This document shows positions 48,021 to 56,308 of a stretch of 64,000 bases of DNA, one piece after another. The DNA lies in assembly GCA_964408185.1 (NCBI GenBank), contig CAYOYK010000001.1, positions 62,001-126,000 on the forward strand, given 5' to 3'. Made by a program: the position numbers and the translations under genes. Numbering within the stretch: position 1 is the first letter of the stretch; every line of letters begins with the position of its first letter. The stretch is from CAYOYK01 sp964408185. GTDB taxonomy: Bacteria > Bacillota > Clostridia > Christensenellales > Aristaeellaceae. Under the pieces are notes generated by a model, which made no database searches, was not told the origin of the DNA, and saw nothing but the letters and a program-made list of their open reading frames with translations.

Positions 48021-50742
48021 AGGGCTGTTGGGCTCCGTTCTGGCGCAAGGCTTGATCCAGCTGCCGCAGCGCGTCCTGCGAAAGCGCGACAAAGGGCGTA
48101 TCACAGAGCTGCCGCAGGTTCATGCCGTGCATGGCCGGAGGCACCTGCCGGGGCTGCACTCCCGCGTCCCGCAGACAGCGCAGGCAGTATTCGCTCTCCT
48201 CCAAGTCCTCCAACGGGCTTTGAAGATCGTAGTGCGGCACCATGGCAGGCTGGGGCTGATAGCGCGTGTGATAGCGGCCCGCCTTTAGCTCCACAACGGG
48301 AGCAGGGTGGTTGGGCAAATGCAGCGTCGCGGTCGCCCCAAAGGGTACGGCAACGTCCAGCGCGAAGCTCCCGTCCGCCATGATCTCATAGGAAACAGCG
48401 TATTCTCCCGCCGCGGACCGATAGGTCATATCCACCTTGGGCAGCCGATAATCCGGCATGGGCTGAATGATGCTGCGGCGGAAGCCGGGTGCGTCCTCCG
48501 TGGGGCGAAGACCCGCCATGCAGCGGTACATCCATTCCACGATGCTGCCATAGCTGTAATGGTTCAAGCTGTTCATTTGAATGGGATTCATGCTGCCGTC
48601 GGGCAGCAGCGAATTCCAGCGCTCCCACACCGTGGTGGCGCCCAGATTGACCTCGTACAGCCAGCTTGGGTAATCCTCGTTGAGCAGCAAGCGGTAAGCC
48701 ATCGCGTTCAAGCCAAATTGACTCAACGCTTTGCACAAATACGCGGTCCCCACAAAGCCTGTTTTCAGATGAACCTTCGCCGCCTTGAGCTTCTCGGCCA
48801 GCGCCCTTGCGGTTCGCTCCTCCGTTCCGCACGGGCAAAGCCCAAACCACAGCGCCAGCACGTAACCGCATTGCGTGGTGATGCACAGCCTCCCGTTGGG
48901 GGAGAAATACTCGCGGCGCAGGGCGGCGAGCACCTCCTCCGCCAAAGCGCCGTAGGCCGCGGCATCCTGCGCATATCCCAGCACCTTCGCGGCCTTGGAT
49001 ACCAGACTGGCCGAATGGTAGTAATAGGCGCTGGCAATGTAGCCGTCCTCGGTCCCGCCCTTGAAGCCATCGTCAGCCTCGTTATCCAGCCCCAGCCAAT
49101 CCCCAAAGTGAAAGCCCGTCGTCCACAGCCGATGGTCGCCCGTCTGCGCGTCAATGCCGCGGATGTAATCAACCCACGCTTTCATGCTCCCGTACTGCAC
49201 GCCGAGAATGCTGTCGTCTCCGGAGAAGCAGTACAGCGTCCAAGGAATAATGGTCGCGGCGTCTCCCCAAGCGGAGCAGCTTCCGTTCTCGCCAAAGCTC
49301 GGCACCACATGGGGCATGGCTCCTTGGTGATGGGCTTGCTCCTGCCGCATATCGCGGCAGAATTTCCGCAGGAACCCTTGGCTGTCCGTCAGGAAGCACG
49401 CCGTGGCGGCAAACACCTGAGCGTCCGCCGTCCAGCCCATTCGTTCGCTGCGTTGCGGACAGTCCGTCGGAATCTCCACGTAGTTGGAGCGCTGCCCCCA
49501 CCGCGTGTTTTCAATGAGCCGATTCACCTGTGCGTTGGACGTGTGCAGGGTACCGATGTCCTCCATGTCCGACCATAGGGCGCAGGCGGTATAATCCTCC
49601 GGATGAATCTCCTGCACGCCTTCCACCTGCACATAGCGGAACCCGTAGTAGGTGAAGTGCGGGGCGAGCCGCCCGGAGCGACCGTCGCTGTGATAGACAT
49701 ACTCCGCCTTGGCCGTGCCCAAATTGTCACGATACAGGCGCCCGCGCTCCATGTGCTCACCGTACAGCAGGCGCAGTGTCTTCTCCTTGGGCAAGGCGCA
49801 GCGCACTTCTACAAAGCCTGCCATGTTTTGGCCGAAATCCAAGACCCATTCTCCTTGCGGAGTTTTCAGCACCTGCTCCACGCCGCGGCGATGCTGCACC
49901 CGCAAGGCCGGGCTCAGCCGATCCATGGTGGGATGCCGCTCGTTGGGCAAAACAACGCAGGGCTGCCAGTCTGCCCGCCGTCCGGGATCGTACACCTCCC
50001 CATCGTAGATGCCGGAGGATACCACCGGGCTGGGGCTGACCTCCCAGCTTCCGTCGCTGGGCAGCACCTGCTCGTCCAAATGAATTTCCGCAAGCAGCGC
50101 GTAGTGATCTCCAAAATGGCGGGACTTCCCCTCCAGCCCAAACCGCCCCATGTACCACCCTTCGCCCATGAGGAATGTCAGCGTGTTCTCGCCCTCCGCC
50201 AGACGCCCGGTCAAATCGAACGTCTGCACCTGCACGCAGTCGCTGTACACCGTCAGGCCGGGCAGAAGGTATTCGTCTCCGAGCTTTGCTCCGTTGAGAT
50301 AGACCTCGTACAGGCCAAGTCCGGTGGCATACAGCCGCGCTTGCTTGGGCAGCGAGCGGAGGGTAAATCCCTTGCGCAGCATGGGAGGCTGCTCCGCAGG
50401 CAAAGGGCTGCCCACCCATTGCCCCTGCCACGGCTCCTGCTGTTTGCCTGTCTCAAAAACCTGCACATCGCTTTGGGCGGCATCCCCCGCGTCGCCCTCC
50501 ACCTCCACCTGCCATGTGTAGCGGGTCCGCGGTTTGAGCGCGACGGGCACGGCCGTGGACAGAGAATCCAGCTCCCGCCATCCCGTGGTGTATATTTCCT
50601 GTCGCTCCTGCCATACGCGCAGTCGGGAGCAACGCTGCCGGGTCGAGTCCGTCTCGCTGACGCGCCAGCTTGCGCGCAGGCAGGAAAGGTCGTATCCCAC
50701 AGGCTGGCTGAGATGGTTCATTTGGCAATGATCGATTCGCAT
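48019..50742 (-). CDS. GH78 alpha-L-rhamnosidase, cytoplasmic
   Basis: 907 residues, no signal peptide. Order: Ig-like N-terminal domain, rhamnosidase N domain (LYATGLGLYEVYLNG, 137-151), concanavalin-like domain (DFGQNMAGFVEV, about 302), (alpha/alpha)6 catalytic domain and C-terminal beta domain. The catalytic acid is E433 in DCPQRSERMGW and the base E707 in TTVWERWNS. It removes terminal alpha-L-rhamnose from glycosides inside the cell. ATG 50742 follows GGGGAGGGAG. About 80 residues after the beta domain (825-907) are unassigned. Last gene of the ten-gene operon. Confidence 0.95.
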   Translation of the reverse strand: MRIDHCQMNHLSQPVGYDLSCLRASWRVSETDSTRQRCSRLRVWQERQEIYTTGWRELDSLSTAVPVALKPRTRYTWQVEVEGDAGDAAQSDVQVFETGKQQEPWQGQWVGSPLPAEQPPMLRKGFTLRSLPKQARLYATGLGLYEVYLNGAKLGDEYLLPGLTVYSDCVQVQTFDLTGRLAEGENTLTFLMGEGWYMGRFGLEGKSRHFGDHYALLAEIHLDEQVLPSDGSWEVSPSPVVSSGIYDGEVYDPGRRADWQPCVVLPNERHPTMDRLSPALRVQHRRGVEQVLKTPQGEWVLDFGQNMAGFVEVRCALPKEKTLRLLYGEHMERGRLYRDNLGTAKAEYVYHSDGRSGRLAPHFTYYGFRYVQVEGVQEIHPEDYTACALWSDMEDIGTLHTSNAQVNRLIENTRWGQRSNYVEIPTDCPQRSERMGWTADAQVFAATACFLTDSQGFLRKFCRDMRQEQAHHQGAMPHVVPSFGENGSCSAWGDAATIIPWTLYCFSGDDSILGVQYGSMKAWVDYIRGIDAQTGDHRLWTTGFHFGDWLGLDNEADDGFKGGTEDGYIASAYYYHSASLVSKAAKVLGYAQDAAAYGALAEEVLAALRREYFSPNGRLCITTQCGYVLALWFGLCPCGTEERTARALAEKLKAAKVHLKTGFVGTAYLCKALSQFGLNAMAYRLLLNEDYPSWLYEVNLGATTVWERWNSLLPDGSMNPIQMNSLNHYSYGSIVEWMYRCMAGLRPTEDAPGFRRSIIQPMPDYRLPKVDMTYRSAAGEYAVSYEIMADGSFALDVAVPFGATATLHLPNHPAPVVELKAGRYHTRYQPQPAMVPHYDLQSPLEDLEESEYCLRCLRDAGVQPRQVPPAMHGMNLRQLCDTPFVALSQDALRQLDQALRQNGAQQP

Positions 50743-50767
50743 GGCTGCTCCCTCCCCAAAACGCAAG

Positions 50768-50802
50768 GCATCCCGCAAAGAAAACACCGCTTTGCGGGAT
50801 GC
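50768..50802 (-). terminator. Intercistronic hairpin between MBL and GH78 genes
   Basis: Perfect 13-bp stem GCATCCCGCAAAG/CTTTGCGGGATGC. It lies 16 bp after the MBL gene and about 25 bp before GH78; a T-run (GTTTT) follows only after a gap, so it probably attenuates or stabilises rather than stops transcription. Confidence 0.6.
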
Positions 50803-50817
50803 CCGTATCAAGCGCCG

Positions 50818-51654
50818 TCAGCGCGTTAAGCCCTCCACGTCGGCGCGCCTGCTGATGAAGCTGGCGCGCCCCTTGCGCACGCGGCACAGCGTGTGCGCAT
50901 CGGGCCGCATCTCAATGTAGCGATGCTGCAGCGGCAAAGGCTGTCCCTGCCCCGCCAGCAAGGTATCGCACAGCGCAATGTAATCATCCACATAGCTCAC
51001 ATCGATGGGCGTCCCGTTATGGTTGGGATACAGCTGCCGGTACTTTCCGTACAATGCCTTTACGCGCTCGCAATTGGCCCGGTGCCGCTCCAGCCGCTGC
51101 CGGTACACATACGTGTCCCTGTGCGCGGGGCAGAGATCATACAGCAGCACTTGGGCGGCCTCCAGCTCATCGCCGCACAGCAGCATGCCGTATTTTTCAT
51201 CCAGCAGCATCAGGCTGGAATTGGAGTGAGCCGTAAGCAGCAGGATTTCGACCTGACGGTTTCCCAAGTCGATCAACTGACCGTCCGCGACGGGGAGCTT
51301 CTCATAATCGGGATAAGGGAGCGCTGCTAGGTCAAACGGCGCTTCCGCCAGCATGCACGCGTCCTCGGCCCAGTTGGGATGCACCATCACCTGCTGCCAC
51401 TCGCCGTTGCCGCCCGCGTGGTCGGGGTGAAAATGGGTGTTGATGACTTGGATGGGCAAGCGCGTCAGGCCCTCCACAAAGCCGCGAAGGTTGCCTGCGC
51501 CCCAGCCGGTATCCACCAGCAAGGCGCGCTGCGTACCCTCCAGCAGATACATGTATTCCGTCCCGTTCATAAAGCTGATGATCCATGTTTCCGCATTGCA
51601 TTTCCACGCCATATAGGTACCAAATTCGTCTGTGAGACTGGGCTGATTCATCAT
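50818..51654 (-). CDS. MBL-fold metallohydrolase in the glycoside operon
   Basis: 278 residues. The metal motif is NTHFHPDHAGG (H74, H76, D78, H79), followed by LTAHSNSSLMLLDEKYGMLLCGDE (further ligands, about 175-198). It resembles lactonase/glyoxalase II-like MBL proteins. In this operon it may open a lactone or ester of an imported compound or its aglycone, which is inference. ATG 51654 is five bases after AAGGAGG; ATG 51651 is possible. Only 10 bp separate it from GH3. Confidence 0.87.
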   Translation of the reverse strand: MMNQPSLTDEFGTYMAWKCNAETWIISFMNGTEYMYLLEGTQRALLVDTGWGAGNLRGFVEGLTRLPIQVINTHFHPDHAGGNGEWQQVMVHPNWAEDACMLAEAPFDLAALPYPDYEKLPVADGQLIDLGNRQVEILLLTAHSNSSLMLLDEKYGMLLCGDELEAAQVLLYDLCPAHRDTYVYRQRLERHRANCERVKALYGKYRQLYPNHNGTPIDVSYVDDYIALCDTLLAGQGQPLPLQHRYIEMRPDAHTLCRVRKGRASFISRRADVEGLTR

Positions 51655-51664
51655 GTTGTCCTCC

Positions 51665-53383
51665 TTACATAAACTTGGCGCCCCAAATTCCTCCGCACCA
51701 CACGTCCACGGGGGCCTTGCCTTGGAAGGCGCTGCGCCCCATGATCTTATCCACAAACGCTTCCACGCAATAGCTGTTTGAGGAGTAGCAGTTCACAAAG
51801 GTTGGGATAAAGGGCGCGTCTATCATGTGATACGGATTGGCAAAGGAAACAAACAGGGTGGGGATTTCCTTGACGTACCAAGGCTCGTTGGCGGCCATCA
51901 GCGGAATCCAGTCCAAACGGCGCGTCGTGTTGTTGGAGCCCGTGGCCACGTTGGCCGCTACGATGGACAGATCAAACTTGCGCTTCATATCGGCCACGCC
52001 GGCCTCGAAGATTTCACCGTGCTCCATGGTCGCGTAATCGTACATGGATACGGCGAAGCCCTCTTGCTCCAAGGCTTTGCGCAGCAGTTCCCCGATCGTG
52101 CCGTTATCGCCAAAGCTGCCCGACTGCTGCTCGCCCAGCACGGTGAGCCGAATCCGCGGGGTTTTGGCGGGAGAGACGGGCAGCAGATGCTGATTGTCCT
52201 TCACCAATGTGACGGCCTCTTGGGCGCATTGCTTTGCCCAAGCCACGTGCTGCGGGCTGCCCAGCGCGCTCAGCCGCTCCTGCGTGGGAACCAGCGTGCC
52301 CTGCGCCTGCTTGCGGTGCAGCTTCATGCTGGCTTTGGTTGCGAGGATCCGCAGAACGGCCTCATTGAGCCGCTGGCCGGTAACCCGACCGTCGCTTAAT
52401 CCATCCCGGATGGCTTGATAATCCTCATCGATGTTCTTGCAAAAAAGGATCATGTCCGCGCCCGCCATCAGCGCTGTCTGTACGGCTTCCTTGCGCGTCA
52501 AGGAGCCCGTAAAGCCCAGCATGGGGGTGGCGTCCGTGGTGATAAGCCCCTCAAAGCCCAGCTCGCCGCGCAGCAAATCCGTCATCAGGATTTTGTTGGT
52601 GGAAGCGGGCAATATCTCCTCGTCCTTGATCGAGGGGCACAGCTTGCGCGTCATGGCAGGCTGAAGGATATGCCCTACCATTACGGTCTGCGCGCCCTCC
52701 TCAATCAGCCGACGATAGACCGCGCCGTAGGTGCGCTCCCATTCCTCGGCGGTCAGGCTGTTGACGCTGCTTAGCAGATGCTGATCCCGCTCGTCCACGC
52801 CATCCCCCGGAAAATGCTTGATACAGACCGCCATGCCATCGCCGGTTTCGGCCACGCCCTTCATGTAAGCGGAGGCCATGTCCCGCACCCGCTGAGGATC
52901 GCTCCCGAAGGTGCGCACGTTGGTGATGGGGTTGCGCCAATTCATGTCGATATCAACAATGGGGGCAAACGCCCAGTTGCAGCCTACCGCGCCGCCCTCG
53001 TCGCCGCATACCAAGCCCAGCTTGTATGCCATATCCACATTATCGGTTGCCGCCACCTGCATTTCCTTGGCAAAATGCGTCCCCTGATGGGCCACGCCGT
53101 TGCCGCCGCTTTCCAGGTTGGCGGCCAGCAGCATGGGGATCCGGGACGCCCGCTGCATCGCGCGATGGGCCTCTTGGATCTCTTTTCCGTCTCCCGTGCG
53201 ATACATAAATCCGCCGGGCTTGTACTTGGCGATGTGCTCCGACAGCGCTTGGGCGTCCGTCAGCATGCCCGTCACGCAGAAGATCTGCCCGATTTTTTCT
53301 TCTTCCGTCATGGACAGCAGCGTATCCTGCACCCACGCAATGTCCTCGTCTGATAAATAAAAGGGCTTCTGCTTCATATCCAT
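51665..53383 (-). CDS. GH3 family glycosidase (NagZ-like dyad)
   Basis: 572 residues, no signal peptide. The (alpha/beta)8 domain holds KHFPGDGVDERDQHL (189-203) with the Asp-His pair D200/H202 of NagZ-type enzymes and the nucleophile D284 in GLITTDATP. A second alpha/beta domain follows (about 390-572: ITVLGE-type strand, LDWIPLMAANEPWYVKEIPTLFVSFANPYHMID). NagZ-type members cleave beta-N-acetylglucosaminides, sometimes by phosphorolysis; the H of KHFPGHG is Asp here. Substrate in this locus is not certain. ATG 53383 follows GAGGAG. Confidence 0.9.
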   Translation of the reverse strand: MDMKQKPFYLSDEDIAWVQDTLLSMTEEEKIGQIFCVTGMLTDAQALSEHIAKYKPGGFMYRTGDGKEIQEAHRAMQRASRIPMLLAANLESGGNGVAHQGTHFAKEMQVAATDNVDMAYKLGLVCGDEGGAVGCNWAFAPIVDIDMNWRNPITNVRTFGSDPQRVRDMASAYMKGVAETGDGMAVCIKHFPGDGVDERDQHLLSSVNSLTAEEWERTYGAVYRRLIEEGAQTVMVGHILQPAMTRKLCPSIKDEEILPASTNKILMTDLLRGELGFEGLITTDATPMLGFTGSLTRKEAVQTALMAGADMILFCKNIDEDYQAIRDGLSDGRVTGQRLNEAVLRILATKASMKLHRKQAQGTLVPTQERLSALGSPQHVAWAKQCAQEAVTLVKDNQHLLPVSPAKTPRIRLTVLGEQQSGSFGDNGTIGELLRKALEQEGFAVSMYDYATMEHGEIFEAGVADMKRKFDLSIVAANVATGSNNTTRRLDWIPLMAANEPWYVKEIPTLFVSFANPYHMIDAPFIPTFVNCYSSNSYCVEAFVDKIMGRSAFQGKAPVDVWCGGIWGAKFM

Positions 53384-53398
53384 AGGGGGTTCTCCTCT

Positions 53399-53794
53399 CT
53401 ATGCCCAGTTTATCACTTGGGCCGACTGCATGCCTGCGTGTATTTCCGCCGTGGCTTGGGTGACCGCGAATACCACAAAGCGTCCATCGTCCGCCCGGTA
53501 CATTTTTTTCAGTCCGGGGCTGTTGAGCAGAGCCGCCTGCCGCGCCTCCGCGCGATCATCCTCCACGGCAATCGCGGATACCCGCACCCATGTGCCCAGA
53601 TAGAAAGCGCAAAGGCTGACGTGGGGGTCCTGCTTTAGCTCTTGGTATACCGCTTTTTGATTATTGGTGTTGAAATAGAGCTTGCCCTCAAAGGAGAACA
53701 GCTCGCCAAAGGGACGCTGCGTGGGCACGCCGTTCTTGAGCGTCGCCAAGGTAAACATGCCGGCCTTTTGAATGACCTCCAAAACCTGATTCAT
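53399..53794 (-). CDS. Pyridoxamine 5'-phosphate oxidase-like FMN protein
   Basis: 131 residues, a split-barrel FMN-binding fold: AGMFTLATLKNGVPTQRPFGELFSFEGKLYFNTNNQKAVYQELKQDPHVSLC is the usual strand order over residues 11-62, ending with KKMYRADDGRFVVFAVTQATAEI. Such proteins reduce or oxidise small compounds with FMN or F420. It is coupled by ATGA to the membrane gene before it and lies 15 bp before GH3. In a glycoside operon it could act on a released aglycone (inference). Confidence 0.88.
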   Translation of the reverse strand: MNQVLEVIQKAGMFTLATLKNGVPTQRPFGELFSFEGKLYFNTNNQKAVYQELKQDPHVSLCAFYLGTWVRVSAIAVEDDRAEARQAALLNSPGLKKMYRADDGRFVVFAVTQATAEIHAGMQSAQVINWA

Positions 53795-54240
53795 ACATTA
53801 ACCTCCTTCGAGTCGGGGGGTGCGATCAGCGGATGCAGCAGCCATTGCGATAGGCTTGCGACCACGTACCCCGCCAGCAGCGCCCACGGATAGATCCCCA
53901 GCCACGCGGGAAAGTAAGCCGGCGTGAACCCGACTGCCACCGCCGTCATCAGCAGGCTCATCAACGTCGTAAAGATGAGGTTGTTCGCCAGCGTTCCCGC
54001 CAGAATGGCTGGCAGAACCGGCTTTGCATGGAGCCGTTCCGCCGTGCAGCGCCCAATGCGCTCTGCCGGAATGACGGCCGAGATGCACAGGCTGATCCCG
54101 TAGGCCACGAGCAGATCCTTCAGCAGCGCCGTTCCCAAGGGGACATGGTTCAGGATCGCCACCGTGCCCGTCATGCCCAAGGCCATGAAGAAATTGTGCA
54201 GCAGAAAGTACGCCCATGCCTTTCCATTCCACTTCCGCAT
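53791..54240 (-). CDS. Four-helix membrane protein of the glycoside operon
   Basis: 149 residues with four hydrophobic helices (about 8-30, 40-58, 73-100, 110-135); no recognised catalytic motif. It somewhat resembles DUF2798-type small membrane proteins (LLHNFFMALGMTGTVAILN). Its start and the permease stop share one base (TGATG), and its stop overlaps the PPOX start, so all three are made in step. It may be an accessory part of the importer. Not assigned to a family with confidence. Confidence 0.7.
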   Translation of the reverse strand: MRKWNGKAWAYFLLHNFFMALGMTGTVAILNHVPLGTALLKDLLVAYGISLCISAVIPAERIGRCTAERLHAKPVLPAILAGTLANNLIFTTLMSLLMTAVAVGFTPAYFPAWLGIYPWALLAGYVVASLSQWLLHPLIAPPDSKEVNV

Positions 54241-55259
54241 CAGCCCTCACAACCTTTCTGCTGCTCTGCCAGAGCGCGCTGCTTCTTTTGGCGGAACAGC
54301 TTCATTTCCTCCAATTTGTAGATATTGCCGCTATAAGCAAAGAAGCTGATGACGATCAATCCGCTCAGAATGCTCTGCATGCTGGTGGAGACTCCCAGCT
54401 TGCCAAAGGCGGCAATCAGCAGCGCCTGCACAATGGCGCCCATAATGACGCCCACGTTACGGTCGCCATATTTCGCCAAAACGCCGCCGATGAACATGGG
54501 CAGGAAGGCATTCTGAATATAGCTGATAGAGCTCAGCGAGATCTCCGGGTCTGTTTTGCCAAAGACGCACAGGTTCATGATGCCCGCGGCGCCCAGCAGC
54601 GCTCCCGCGATGAGATTGCAGCCTATCGCGTTGGGCTTTTCCTTCACGCCCACGTTCACGGCGATTTCCTGCCCGCTTTGCAGGCTTCTTGTGTTGTAGC
54701 CAAATTTTGTATAATTCAGCACAACAAAGAGAACTGCCAGAATGCAAAGAATCAGGATGTAGATATACGGCTTGAAGGCCCAGATGGTCAGATCGTTCCG
54801 CCCGATGATGCTCACGCCGCCGCCGTTGGTGCTGATGTATCCGATGGCCTCGTAGAGCATGCACACGCCCAAGGAGGAGATCATGGGCGGCAAGCGCAGC
54901 GTGACATACACCAGCCCGTTGACGGAGCCGAGAATCGCGCCAAACAGCATGGTGGTCACTACTTGAAACACAGCGCCGCCCAAGCCGGACAGCCCCAGCG
55001 CCAATGTCAGCTTGCCGCCAAGCAGCGTAGCCAGCACTAAGGTCGCGCCCACGGAAAAATCAAACCGTCCGCTGGTCAGATTATAGCTTACCGCCAAGGC
55101 AATGCAGCCTGTGATGATGGCGTTGCGCAGCATAACGGTAAAATCGCTGCCTACGCCAAAGCCCACGGCCCCAAACGCGGAGCAAAGCAGGCGAAGAAAA
55201 ACATACGCGATCACAGGCAGCGCAATCATATGCAGCATATTGCTGAGCAGTTTTTTCAT
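54240..55259 (-). CDS. Sugar ABC transporter permease 2 (RbsC-like, CUT2)
   Basis: 339 residues, about ten helices. TSGRFDFSVGATLVLATLLGGKL (about 63-85) is the RbsC-type first substrate region, and GSVNGLVYVTLRLPPMISSLGVCMLYEAIGYI and GCNLIAGALLGAAGIM (EAA-like coupling area) follow. It forms the membrane channel with the preceding permease. ATG 55259 has AAAGGAGA seven bases upstream. Confidence 0.93.
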   Translation of the reverse strand: MKKLLSNMLHMIALPVIAYVFLRLLCSAFGAVGFGVGSDFTVMLRNAIITGCIALAVSYNLTSGRFDFSVGATLVLATLLGGKLTLALGLSGLGGAVFQVVTTMLFGAILGSVNGLVYVTLRLPPMISSLGVCMLYEAIGYISTNGGGVSIIGRNDLTIWAFKPYIYILILCILAVLFVVLNYTKFGYNTRSLQSGQEIAVNVGVKEKPNAIGCNLIAGALLGAAGIMNLCVFGKTDPEISLSSISYIQNAFLPMFIGGVLAKYGDRNVGVIMGAIVQALLIAAFGKLGVSTSMQSILSGLIVISFFAYSGNIYKLEEMKLFRQKKQRALAEQQKGCEG

Positions 55260-55273
55260 CGGAATCTCTCCTT

Positions 55274-56254
55274 TCATCGGGGCAGCAGCTTGGTGCGGTA
55301 CGTCATGGACGTGATCAGTACGACCACAAGGAAAATCACGCCGCGGATCAGCTGAATCACATCGATGGATAACCCCAGAACCGTCAGCCCGTTGTTCAGC
55401 ACGGTGATAATCAGCGAGCCGATCAGCGCGGCGCTGATGCGGCTGCGCGGGCCGCCCGACAAAGGCATTCCGCCCAGCACCAGCGCAACCATGATGTTGG
55501 TGCCTACCACGCCGCCGGTTCCGGAGGACACGGTTTTTGTGCTCATCATGGAGATCAGGGCCGCCAGCGCAACCCCGACGCCGCCCATCAGGAAGCTTTG
55601 AATGATCACCTTTTTGGAACGAATGCCGCTTTGCGCCGAGGCCAACGGATTTCCGCCCTGCAGCTTGGCGCTTTTTCCCACCTTTGTGTAGTTGAACAGG
55701 AACATCGCAATCAGAAAGAAGGTTGCGACAAACACAACGTTAAGGATGTTCATATCGCTGCGGGGCACGTTGAGGAGGCTGCGAATGGACACCGTGGTGG
55801 CATTGCCCATCAAAAACAGCGCAATGGCGCTCAGCACGCTGGAAAAAACAATGGTCACAATAAAGATCGGCAAGTTGAGATAGGCGGCGACTACGCCTTT
55901 GACCAAGGCAATCAGCATGGATACGACAACGGTAACCAGAATCATCACCACAGCGCTTTGGCAGGCAATCCCGGCCAGAGCGCCCGAAACCGCGGATAGG
56001 CACATGCTCCCCGACAGGGACATATCCAGCGCTCCCGACGCAAAGGCGAACACCGCGCCAATGGACACAAGGCAGGTAATGACGAACTGGCTGATGATAT
56101 TATTGATATTTACCTCGGTGAGGGTCGCTCCGTGAGAGATCGCGGCAAATACCGCAACGCACAGCACCAAGCCCAGAAAGGGCGTCAGGTTTGTCAAAAT
56201 GTGCTTTATGCGTATCTGTTGGGCGGATGGTTTTTTCATCACAACATCGGTCAT
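55274..56254 (-). CDS. Sugar ABC transporter permease 1 (RbsC-like, CUT2)
   Basis: 326 residues, about nine helices. AFASGALDMSLSGSMCLSAVSGALAGIA (about 69-96) matches the DLSVGS.. region of RbsC family members, and QSFLMGGVGVALAALISMMSTKTVSSGTGGVVG plus MPLSGGPRSRISAALIG are the conserved late blocks. Two distinct permeases form a heterodimer, against the RbsC homodimer. ATG 56254 has AGGAGGAAAG. Confidence 0.93.
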   Translation of the reverse strand: MTDVVMKKPSAQQIRIKHILTNLTPFLGLVLCVAVFAAISHGATLTEVNINNIISQFVITCLVSIGAVFAFASGALDMSLSGSMCLSAVSGALAGIACQSAVVMILVTVVVSMLIALVKGVVAAYLNLPIFIVTIVFSSVLSAIALFLMGNATTVSIRSLLNVPRSDMNILNVVFVATFFLIAMFLFNYTKVGKSAKLQGGNPLASAQSGIRSKKVIIQSFLMGGVGVALAALISMMSTKTVSSGTGGVVGTNIMVALVLGGMPLSGGPRSRISAALIGSLIITVLNNGLTVLGLSIDVIQLIRGVIFLVVVLITSMTYRTKLLPR

Positions 56255-56308
56255 GTTACTTTCCTCCTTGGACGGTTCTTCCGCAAAAAGTCGCTGTGCA
56301 GCCGTGCG

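Noticed and set aside
45735..48383. 882-residue plus-strand open frame
   Set aside because: Mirror of the Tex gene; composition His/Leu/Arg-rich without any domain.
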